A DNA stretch of 64,000 nucleotides from assembly GCA_034008185.1 (NCBI GenBank), contig CM067086.1:14322507-14386506 (forward strand). Direction: 5' to 3'. The number at the start of each line of letters is the position of its first letter. The first letter of the stretch is position 1. The translations under genes were made by a program, and so were the position numbers. This stretch comes from Gorsachius magnificus. Its lineage: Eukaryota > Chordata > Aves > Pelecaniformes > Ardeidae. Below the pieces are notes generated by a model. It made no database searches. It had not been told where the DNA came from and was given only the letters and a program-made list of their open reading frames with translations. This document shows positions 28,701 through 40,700 of this stretch, piece by piece.

Positions 28701-31700
28701 ATTTTGTCCAGTTTCCACACAGGGGAGCTACTCCTAATTGCCCCAGCCTTTTGGTGTTCCTGGAGGCTTACAACAAAGTTTGGGGAATTCTGGGGAAAAA
28801 ATAAAGCAGCCATGGGTACATCTGTCAGCTAAATAATTTTCATAAAAAATAAACAACCCCTAAATGCCAAATTTAAAGCTGTCTGAATGCCAATTTTTAC
28901 TCTTAACTGTTGAACGATACTTTTCATACCTCAATGTTTGTTTAGAATTTGCTGCACAAAAGAATACTCTTCAATAAAGAATATTTTTAAATACTAAAGA
29001 CTTGCTCTATGGTCTTTGTGGTTTGTTTTTTTCCTCAGAGAAAAAATGGCTCAGGCATATGATTTTGCTCTGGATAAGATTGGCATGGAAATCATGTCAT
29101 ACCAGGTATGTTTGTTTATCAAAAACCATTTTATTTCTTACTTTATAAGTAATACAACTAAACATTGGTTTCATTATATGTAATATTTTTTCTCACATAG
29201 ATCTGGGTGGATTACATCAATTTTTTGAAGGGCGTGTAAGTATCTTAAAAGAATTTTTTTAAGCTCAGTTAATGTAATGTTGATGTTCATACCAGTTATG
29301 ACCTGTAATAGCTGACGTTAATCTCTCTCCCCACTATTTAGAGAAGCAGTAGGATCTTATGCAGAAAACCAGAGGATAACAGCTGTCCGTAGGGTTTACC
29401 AGCGTGGTTGTGTGAATCCAATGATAAACATAGAACAGCTCTGGAGAGATTATAACAAATACGAAGAGGTAATTAAGAAAACTAAATTTGTTTGTGACAT
29501 TTAAAAAAAAAAAAATTGTATAATTAAGTATGGTGCCCAAACTGTATCCACTAAATAATTACATGTAAAAGAGATGACCGGCAGTATAAACACATTTTGC
29601 CTGTGCAGTATGCACCAAGACCTGTGGCAAAACTGTACAGGTACCTCAGTGATAATTATTTTTTATTTTAAAGGCTTTCTATAGGATACATATAACTGTC
29701 CCATTGCCCTGTTGGCCCAGTAGAATTGCTGGTGAATTAGAAATCACTGGTATCAATGGTAGGGAATATATTTAATGGAAGCTAGAGCAGAGCAGCTGGC
29801 AATGAGGGCTTGCTTCCCCAAGGAGGCACTCCCCTCCTTTCAGTTAGAGTTGAACAGGGTGAAATGGCATTCAGCTATGATGGTTTGGACTTCCTTCATG
29901 GTATTAAGTTACATGGTCTCAAGTACATATAAAATGTTCCTCACCATCCTTCACCTGAAGCCATTACAGCATCAATTTGGGTGAGTCTGCAACCACACTG
30001 TCTTCAGCAAGTGTAACCTCACCCCCCTGACCTTGCACGCTAATTTGTAGCTGCACCTTTACAGCGTATTTGTAAACACGTTTGGTAATGGCTTGTTAAC
30101 CTGTCCCCATCAGCAGAAGTGAGAAGGCAGAACTGAGAGCAGATGCCCTCCCGCTCGGCACCGTCCCTTGCCCAGCATTTTGCTCCCGGGGTTGCGGATG
30201 CCAGCGTGCTGGGGGTCAGCTGTGCACTGAGCAGGAAAGAAGGGACAATTTATCTTCCCTTGTTGCTAATTACGCAAGTTGTAGGATTGGTGACTGGACT
30301 CTAATTGGGCCGCTGTGCTTAGCCAGCAGGAGGACCTGCAGGTATCCACAGGCATGAGCATGTACTGCGCCCCGCCGGTGTTCAGGGTTACCACAGATAG
30401 CCTGCTGACCACCAGGGAAGGTACCCAGTGATGTGCCTTCTCCTGCGCAAGAAAATCCCCAGTACAACTTCCCAGTAAACCTTCTCTTCCCCTCCCACAC
30501 AGCAAATGAAGGCTGTCGCTGCTGGTTCCTACTGCTGTCATCAATAGGTAGGGAGGCTGTCAAAACAAAAGCTGAAACCTGTCCTACGTTCATTCTGTAT
30601 CTGCTAGCTGAGGCAGCTCTGGCTGACACCCGTAACACAACCCAGCACCTCAGGCTGCTCAGGGTTGCTGGAAGCCGAGGGCCAGCACTCTGCTCGGACA
30701 CGGGTTTCTGCGCGTCCTGTTCTGGCTAGGCTGGCCTCCAGGGAAAGAGCCAATGGCTACAGGTGTCCGGGCATGGGGAAGGAAATGCCCCTCACCAGAA
30801 GGGCCCTCTGAGGGGGGAGGGATTCCCCACATCGGTAGCCCAACAACACAGAGATCACATGCAGGTCTCGGTACAAAAGGTTACTGGCTATTCACCACAA
30901 TTCAAATACTCTCAAGCTTCCCTTTAGCTCAGCTGGTAGCCACCGGGTAGGGGTATCAGCCAGTCAGTCACCAGTATCTTTAATTAAACAAATGGTCCAA
31001 AGTGGCGACACCCCTAGTGAGACAGAGCAGTGACAACCTTTGGCTCGCAGAGCCGCACGAGTGCACCTCACAGGGCTGGGAGCACATCCTGGGAGAACAC
31101 GGCTGCGTCCTCAGCCCGCTCCTGCGTTAAACGGGGCATTGCTGGGTGTGCATGCTCACTGGCCCAGATAGCAATCCGAGCCAGCACCCCGCGAGAGGTC
31201 CTTGCTTCTGCAGTGAGTCAGTACCCGGCTCGGGTGCCTGTTTGGAATAGGACTGAAAGCTGTGCTCACCTTCCTCAAGTCCTGCTGAGCCACGCCAGCA
31301 AAATCCCCCCTGACACAGGCACGAACAAAAGGGCGGTTGCTTGTCCTGCCATAAGAGCAGTTCTTTGAGATCTTGTTCGTGCCTGGGACCCCATGACGAG
31401 GCCTGTGTTGCCAATGCCGAGATGTGAGTTGTGCCCTGGGGCCCAGCTGCCCCAAATCCCCTGCTGCTCTTGCTTAGCAGCATGGCAGGGCCCTCCGCAC
31501 GTGGGTAGAGTGCTGGGGGTGTCCCTCTCTGCAGAGAGAGGTCTCCAGTCTCTCAGCTAATGAAGGTTCGTGTGTGGCAGGGTGTGTGCTGAATATAGCC
31601 TCATCTAAAAGCTGTCAGTTACTTCAGGAACAGAGGAAAAGGCAGAGCTTCGAGGTCAATCTCTGTTATTACTTGTCCAAAAAAGCCAAATTGCTCATAC

Positions 31701-34700
31701 TCTCTCTGAGTCTTCACCTGGTGAGGAGGCGGCAGGGCAGCAGTGAGGCAGGGAGCTGTGACTTGGACCAGGCACTGACCAGAATGGGAAAGGAAAAATG
31801 TAAATCACAAACACATTCCTTCCCCCAGCAGCTTTATGTAAAGGTCACTGTGTTTTGAAAGCTGTGACTAAAAATATACTGAGGTGCTTCAGTTCAGTTG
31901 ATTTTTAGTGGTGAGTTTGTTCTCTGATGCACAAGTTCTTGCCCATGCGTTTATTAGGAGAAATGCAGAACCTTTCGAGATCATTAAAATAACTTTGTCC
32001 TTCTTGCTCACCTTTGCATCCCCTTTCAAGCTCTTTTCTCTATGAAATGAGATTCAGTATTTCCAAAGTGAAATTGCGCATTCCCAATTCCTTTTTTCCC
32101 CCCTTTTCCAGGGCATCAATATTCACTTAGCTAAGAAGATGATTGAAGACAGGAGTAGAGATTATATGAACGCACGACGCGTAGCAAAGGTACAACCTTG
32201 TGTTGACTTTTCTTTGTTCTCTTGTATTCTACAAACTAACATTAAACTTGGTTCTTATTTTCAAATAAAAGTGTGTGTGAGGCTAAGAAGGCTGGTATGC
32301 TAAAATACTTGTATCGGTTTTATAAAGCATAACCTACAATAAGGGTTTAATGTGCTTAAATCTGCCATTCAAAACATTGCTTCTGTTTCAGGAGTATGAG
32401 ACAGTGATGAAAGGTCTGGACCGCAATGCTCCCTCTGTCCCCCCCCAAAATACCCCACAAGAGGCTCAGCAGGTAGACATGTGGAAGAAATATATCCAGT
32501 GGGAAAAGAGCAACCCACTGCGTACAGAAGATCAAACTCTTATAACAAAAAGAGGTAATTAGATATTGCGCCAGGACATGTAGAATTGTGTTCCTTAGCT
32601 CCGTTAATGACCTGTGGTGTAATGATGTGGTTTAGTGTTCAGGGATAACTCTGGAGCAGAAGTTGATCACATTTCTTGAATTGTGTGGCTGGTTTTTTTT
32701 AAACTACTCCTTAGTTTTTGCTCAAGCCAAGCTGAAAATAATTCATGGATTCTGGGGGACAGCGCTATAGTCGTGTGCCGCTGAACTTACATTGGAGGTC
32801 ATGAAACAGGGGGTCACAGCCCGATTTTATGGCTGACGTTCTTGAGTGAGTACTGCTTCTTCCTCTGTGGAGGAGGCAGGTTTTAGCCACTGGTTATGAT
32901 TCATAGAGTTCCTGGCACTATTCAAGAACTGCAGTTGTGATCGTTGTATTTAAAGCCAACTAGTGTTAATATTGTCTGGTTTATTTGCTGGGTTTTGTAT
33001 TGCATACTTCCATTGTGCGAGATGGTACCGTTTCTGCAATAATATACACAGAGTCTTTCTTACGTTTTTTTTCCCCCCCCAGTTATGTTTGCCTATGAGC
33101 AATGCCTTTTGGTTCTGGGACATCACCCAGATATCTGGTATGAAGCTGCACAGTACCTCGAGCAATCTAGTAAACTGCTAGCTGAAAAAGGGGTAAGCAG
33201 ATTGCCAGTGCTTTTTTCTTATTTCATTGCTTTGACGTGGTGGACTGTTAATTTTTCCTCAAGTACGTAAGAACCAAGGGGGGGTATGAAAAATATTTAG
33301 CACCATAATTTGCATCACGTTCAGAATTTTAAAATTGGGGCTATTTTAAGAAATAAAAATATTTGCATTTGAGATGAGAATTATGAAAAACTATTTCAGT
33401 GTTGGCCAGTTTTAGGTCTGGGGGGTTTATTGTGGCCTGATTTTGTGATTCCTTAAGTACTGGGGAGATGATTATCTCTTTATTGGAGCACTGCATGGAA
33501 GCTCACTGGGACTTTTCACACACAAAAGATATTCCATAACTTGGCCTTCATTGTCACAGATGCTGAACAATTATATTATCATACTTATTTTATAACAGGA
33601 CATGAACAATGCTAAACTTTTCAGTGATGAGGCTGCTAATATTTATGAAAGAGCGATCAGCACTTTATTAAAGAAGAATATGCTTCTTTATTTTGCATAT
33701 GCAGATTATGAAGAGGTGAGCAAAAATAGTGATGTACTGACGTCAAAACCCAAAGACATCTCTCATCAATAATGTCATTTATTTGAAACATACTGAATAC
33801 ACAGAATTCTATAGAATTAATTTACTGATTCTTCTAGCCTTAACTGCATTCAGTGTTTCTGAGACTGAGCTGACAAAATGGAGAGGAGAAGCCCATAGTA
33901 TGAGTTACAAAATTTTTGACAATTTACTGTCTTTCCACTTAAATACTGACTACATTTTTTCAAACTACTGTGAAGTTTAAAGGCTGATAGATTTACATTT
34001 ACCGGAGCATCAGCTTTGTCACTTTTAAAATGGGGATAAAGAACACCTTTCCCATCTAATTCTTGGGGGCTTGATGTTTGTATTTGCATGGCTGTGAGGG
34101 AAGACGGGAGGCACCCTATGCCGCTTGAGGAGTCTCTTTAGCCAGGCTACCACCACACTGCACAGCCTCCCTAATGAGCAGTGTCGCGACAGTGGATGGT
34201 TTTGTGCGTGAACCCTCGGGAGTAAAGGCCATTTCCCACTGATCAGATGAGGACTGCAGAATCCTCTGCAGGATTTATTTTGCTCACTTATCATAACACG
34301 GAAAAGCCTTTGCAGGAGGATCCTGAGGACAAGAGGAAAAAAAACCCTTTGCCCTTAAAAGAAAAAGCCTTCCTTGGCTCTCTTTGCAGCTTCTTGTATC
34401 CTAAGCGTAATGGCAATTTGAAATTTTTAAGGCTGCACGATACAACTTGGAGGGCTGCGGCTGGCAGGGAACAGAATGGATTATTTGAAACACATAGGTT
34501 GGATAGTAAAGGTGGTGGTTTTCCTGCTGTCTGCATGTTACTTTTAGACGGAGGTAAAGGAGACAGTCGTCTTACCCCAAACACCCACAATGGCAGTTCT
34601 GCTGCAGTACTGCTAAATTAGAGAAAGACTTCAGAGATTCTTGAAAAGCATTTATGTAAGCACTAGTGAGAAATCAATGTGGGAAGCAAAGAAATGACTG

Positions 34701-37700
34701 CACAAGACAAAAAATGCATCCGAGTAAAGGGACTGACATACATAGTGTTCCATTGGGGAAAAAAGGAAACAGAAAAATTTTAGGTTTTTCTTCAGATTGA
34801 TTTTTGCATTCTCCCAGGTGGTTTGTAGTAGTATTACTGAGCAATCTGTGTTTCCTGTTTATTTACTTAGAGTCGAATGAAGTACGAGAAAGTACACAGC
34901 ATATATAACCGACTCCTGGCTATTGAAGACATTGACCCCACTCTGGTAAGATGATCCTTCAGCTTGTCCACCTTTGCGTGGGTGGTCACGCGAGTACGCT
35001 CAAAGAATGGGGAAGTACTCACAGGCGTTCGTTGGGTCACAGGGGTGATGGAGCAGGTGGAGTACTGAGATGACAGAATTAGATTAAATTTTCAGCAAGG
35101 TTGATAATTAGAGCCTTTAATCCACTTAGATACACTAAGTCGTGCACTTTCCTCCTCTGTCTCTTTTGGAGAATCTCTTAAAATAAGCAATAATAAGATA
35201 GAAGATATTAAAGATATCGTGATGCAGCTCGTAAGAATCAGTGTATGCTTCGTTGGCTCAACTGGAATTGGACTTTGCCTCCCCTTAGCTGATCAGAAGC
35301 ACATTGCCTTTGCCCATTGTTCTCCCTACATAGAAGTACATCATACTGTGTACACGTAGCTTGCAAATAAATTTGTAATACACCATATAAGTATCAGAGT
35401 ATTGCTGTACATATGCTTAAGTTATATAGCAAACACCACGGCCTGTAGCGCTAGCTGTGCTTGTACTGAACAAATGGTGTGAGGCCGTTACCTGCCCTCA
35501 AAAAGTTGCTTGGTTTATAAATAGATACAACAAAGCATGAGAAGAAGGTCTGAGGTTTAAATGAAACGGGTCAGCGTCAGAGGAAAGGTATCCATTTATT
35601 GACATGTTCTATTCATTAGACACAGATCATAACACCTCCCAAATACACGTTTTCTGAGAGAAACTGCCTACCAGTTCCTCCTATTTGAGGAATGCTGTTA
35701 TCTGTGGTCTAATTCAGAGTGGAGGAAAGTTAAATCCCAAAGAAACGCAAGTCACAAAGCAGCCCCTGAATTAAATAGCACATTCATTACTTCCTTGATG
35801 GGGTATAAATATTTGCAGACAGGATGATTCGTATCTTGGATTGTGTAATGTACGGTAAAATGCTTTGTCGAGCCTTTCGACTGTTCTTTAGCCTTCTGGA
35901 TGTCTTAACTTTATTGGAAAGTTACTGTTTTTACAGTATGCCTCTAGTTCTCTGAAGGCACCAGCTTAGGTAAATTCCATTCATCTACCTCCCTGCCCTT
36001 CCTTAAAAAAATCTGTCTATTAACTATTGTCATTTCAGGGGATCAGTCTTAGGTATATTCCATTTTTTTAAAAAAAGTATATAAAAAGCTTTGCCTCAGA
36101 ATTTATAGCAACACAGCATAGAGGCACAACAGAGTCTTGTTTCTATTATGACTTATTAGTTGTATGTTGTGGGTAAAGATTATTTCAGATATAGTCAAAA
36201 CCTTTATTATACCCTTGTATTCTTTGTTAGCACTGACTACATAAATATTAATATGTACCTTAGGTTTATATCCAATATATGAAATTTGCAAGGCGAGCAG
36301 AAGGCATAAAATCTGGAAGAATGATATTTAAGAAAGCAAGAGAAGATGCCCGGACCCGCCATCACGTCTATGTCACAGCAGCTTTAATGGAGTATTATTG
36401 TAGTAAGGTAATCATACATGCTTAGTTTGATTTTAAAGAAGTGTCAGGAGGGTCCATAGCTCACTGAAGCCAATAACTTTTTTTTTTTTTAATGTTTTCA
36501 GGATAAGTCTGTGGCCTTTAAGATTTTTGAGCTAGGGCTGAAAAAATATGGGGACATTCCAGAATATGTGCTGGCATATATCGACTACCTTTCTCACCTT
36601 AATGGTAAGCTTTAATCTTTGAGAGCTCTAATGAAGCATTGATGCGCCTTCTCTGTGAGTTTAGGTTCAGGCCAAGTTCTTTGTATTTTAGTTTTAATTC
36701 TCCTTGAAGAGCAATGAAATCTCTTCATAAAAATCGGCAATTAATTTGGAAAAAAACCCCTGCTGTTTTGTTCTTACTGAAGTTCCAGAAGTGCATTGAC
36801 ATTAGATCTTGATTCTGCTGAACAGAGGAGTATGGACTCTCTAAATTGCAACTCACTTGCATTGCAACAGTTTTACAGCATCTGCTATGAACAGTGGGGA
36901 GTACGCTGAGAAATCTAAATCCCGAGGAAAAAGATCTATAGGAGGTTGACATCAGCATGAGAGGAGGATGGGTTAGTTGGGCCCTACTAGGATTAATTGC
37001 AACTCGTTCTCCCCAAACAGATGAGACGAGCAAGATCCAAAAGCAGTATTGTGAATATCAGTCCTGCTTGGAAGTTGCTGGGGAGCTGGTCTGCAACAGG
37101 AAGAACAGGGCACGGGCAAGGCACTGGGGGCGCTGGGGGCTGGGAAGCCCTGGGCAGGAGGCGGTGGCAGTGTCAGGAGGTCTCTGTGGGATTCCCCGAT
37201 GCAGGAGTTAATAGTGATGTTACAAGAATCCCGAGCTGCTGTGGGGAGCAGGGGCTGACAGAGACCTTTGCGTGGAACTACCCTGGTCCGTGTTCCACGG
37301 GGAATTAGAGAAGAGGGAGAAGAGCGGTTCTTCCCAGGATCTTCTCTGCCCAGTCCCGCCTGCCAGACACCCATTAGATTTTCAGATTTCTTCAGTATTC
37401 AGTACTCTAGCTCAGTATTTGTAGCGTAACAACACAGAGAAGCAGCATAATTTGGGGTTTCACTATGAATTGCTAGCTCAGTTTTGAGAGCCAGCCTCCA
37501 CGCTGCTGGTGTGAGCAGTGGCTGCAGGTAACTGGGCTGCTGGATCTCCTGAACCTCCCAGTGCGTTCTGTAGGCACCAGGCACATCAATCTCTCCTGTC
37601 AGACTCTGCAGTACCTTTTTTTTTTCAGGCTCTGAAAGTTTGAACAGATTTAGAGGGGTTTTTTTTCTCCTGTGAGCTGTAAATGGGTTTTTTTTCTCCT

Positions 37701-40700
37701 GTGAGCTGTAAATAGGGTTTTTTTCCAAGTCAAAGTATGTTTAATTTTGCAAGAAATTACTTTAGGTCTACATGAATATTTGCAATGCCTTTCCATAGAC
37801 TGCCATCAGAAAAACTATCTTAAAACTTGCCAGCGTACTGCTCTGTCCTAGCAACACAGCAGGCTTTACTGAAACACAAGCAAACTGATCACTGAACTCC
37901 TGTAAATGGAAGATGTGGTAAAATACAGTGAGAGCGACAGGGCAGAAGCTCGCAGCTTTAAGAAGAAAACCACCAACCACTCCGTTCCCCCAGCTGGCAA
38001 TGTGCAAAGGCTGACTGCTTATTGGGAACCAGGTGTAGTAATTTTGGGAGGACTTCTGAGGAGTATATGAGTATATTAATATTGCCCTAATTTAAAAGGG
38101 AAGTAATTAATTGAAAGGCCAAATTTAAAATTACTGCAATATGCCATTGTGATAATTAAAGACAGAAATAAGCAGAGGTCCTGAAGAGATGCCAAGCAAT
38201 AGCTGTACTGTTATAAAAGAACCTGTATTAGGATTGGTTTGTTGCTTTCCACAAAAATAGATGTTCAAATAACAAATTCACAGTAGAATTTAACATTGGT
38301 AAAGTTTTATGTAGGCGGTCAGATTTTTTTTCTACTTACTGAAATTCAAATCCAGGTACCAGAATGTCAGCCTTATATTTAATTCAGTGTACACATTTCT
38401 TTGAATGGACATGATTTTAAATTGCCTTTAATATATTTTACTCAGTGTGATTTTTCTTTTTTCTTTCTATTTTTAAAGAGGACAATAATACAAGAGTTTT
38501 GTTTGAACGTGTTTTAACTTCAGGGAGCCTTCCACCTGAGAAATCTGGGTATGTCTGCAAAAGCAGTTTCACTACACTAAAAAAGATACATAACCCCTTT
38601 CAACTACAAACATCCCAAAGAAATTAGAAAAATGAACAGCAGGACAAAATTTAGGTACAGATGTTCCTTCCCCTCTTCATGCTGTCTAAAATAGCAACAA
38701 CTGTGACAGATTTGTGAAAGTCCCTATCCTGCTTGCAGTGAAATTCGTTAAATTACTGACTTTAAAACCTGGTTGACGCAGGATTGTTGAGGATAGAGCG
38801 CAAAACCCTCCTGCGCAGCAAGGACTCACTGGTGTGAGCAGGTGGCGTGGCTAATGGCACGTATCGCTCACCAGAGAGGTGCTTTAGATGGATGGGGAGA
38901 GGGAGCTGAGAGCATCTGCCAGGAGTGTTACGTTAGAGAAGGTGAGTCAGGAATTTATTGAGGAGAATGCTGAACAACTCCCAGCCAACTGAAAATAAAA
39001 CAGGGAAAGAACCAGAAAAGACTTGGATTAGCCACTCACCGCCACTTTTTCATTACCGCTTCTTAAATTTATTTCTCTGAAAAAAATGCTTACCAAACCC
39101 TTTGCAGTCCAAGTGTTTTACCATTATTATTCTGGTAGACATAGGCATCAAAATGAAGAAATCAAACACTGCACTGCTGTGCACGTTCATTCTGTGTTTT
39201 AATTCTGATCTCCCGTGAGAAATATTTTTATGTCCATTTTAAAAACGAGAAAAAAGAATTTAAAAGCTGAATCTTCTTCAAAGGTGAACTCCAGAGCTAA
39301 AATGAAAGTTTGAATCAAGTCCAGAAATATGGTCAGATATTGCTTAAGTGATGTATGAGATTTTCCGCAGAGAAATAAGCAGTGACTACATACATTTTGG
39401 GCTATGTAAAATTCTGAAGTGCTGCCTGTTGTGTGTACAGGATATTGGTCTTGCCCGCTAGAATATGCTAGTCTACGCAGATGAACTAAATCATAATCTA
39501 TGTTGAAAAGTCCTTCACTATCGGGATCAGAGTGAAATTCTGTGTAGCGGGATGAATAAAGTCTTATTTGTGCATCTTATGATGCACTGATGATAAAAGC
39601 TTGCCTCAAATGCTGAGGTCATTTACACCAGTAATGCTTCCCTTTCCATAACAAAGTCCTTATGATCCACTAGATTGAAAGCTTTTACAGAAATACAAAA
39701 GGCACTGGGAAGGTAATGCATGTTACAGATGCATCTGAAGTAAATAACAGGAATGCTCATGTCTTCCCAGATTACCTCCTTTGTATCTCTCATCTCATGT
39801 GTTATTTAATTGGGTGGTGATCAGTAATGCTTTCTCCTTCAGCAACTGTCTTATTTATCTGTTCTCTTATAGGGAAATCTGGGCTCGGTTTTTAGCTTTT
39901 GAAAGTAACATTGGTGATCTAGCTAGTATACTGAAAGTTGAAAAACGGAGGTTTACGGCATTCAAGGAAGAATATGAGGGCAAAGAAACAGCTCTGCTGG
40001 TCGACAGGTATAAGTTCATGGATTTGTACCCTTGCTCTGCTAGCGAACTGAAGGCCCTTGGTTATAAGGTAAGAACAATTAATTTTACTGTTATTCTTTT
40101 CAGCCCTAGCAAACTTAAGCAATTCCTTATTTAGGGCTTGCCTTACACTTTTTTTCCTTGGTGGAAAAGCGGGTAAAACAGGGCTGGTATGCTGCCTCCT
40201 CCTTGTCATGCTGGGCAGCAGCATTGTTGGCCAAGGGCAGAAAGGAGCAAGGAACGTGACTAACAGCTGCAACCTCACGTATTCATATCGACCTCACTGT
40301 CCCATGGAAAGGTCGATGCGTTTAATGCCGTCACCGCTCAGCTACAGGCCTCCACTTAAACCCAAGCTCCTTCAAAAACCAAAATGCTTTATGGAAGTTT
40401 GTAGAATCCGGTGATCTGTACAAAACATCGCTGGCTGCCCTTCCGCTCCAGTTGGCAAAACTCCACTCCCTTCCTCGAGAACTGTATCAAAACAAACACA
40501 CTGCAGTCCCTGTGACTGCTGCAAATGGCTCAGGAAAATGATCTGTAGAGATCAGTGGCTGCCTGCTTTTTTTCAGTTATTATGGCTACAGCGCTTTGGT
40601 GCTGCTATTCGGAATTTAAAGTCTAGGCCAAACACCTGTACCCGGTGGTCTCCCATCTTATTTCTGACCACGCATTTTAAGTACTATTTTAGTCACATGG

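Larger units (their letters stand above)
29469..32111 (+). other. CSTF3: CSTF3 intron 8 with GC-rich block
   Basis: 2.6 kb. From about 30.1 to 31.8 kb the base composition turns clearly GC-rich against AT-rich flanks. The block holds many short overlapping open frames with no coding signal, a tRNA-like box A and a perfect 13-bp inverted repeat. It looks like an inserted or old repeat-derived block, but I cannot name the family. Confidence 0.6.

Noticed and set aside
36957..37374. Cluster of overlapping open frames in CSTF3 intron 15
   Set aside because: Both strands are open in a GC-rich patch, with no motif and no in-frame link to exons 15 and 16, which already join correctly.
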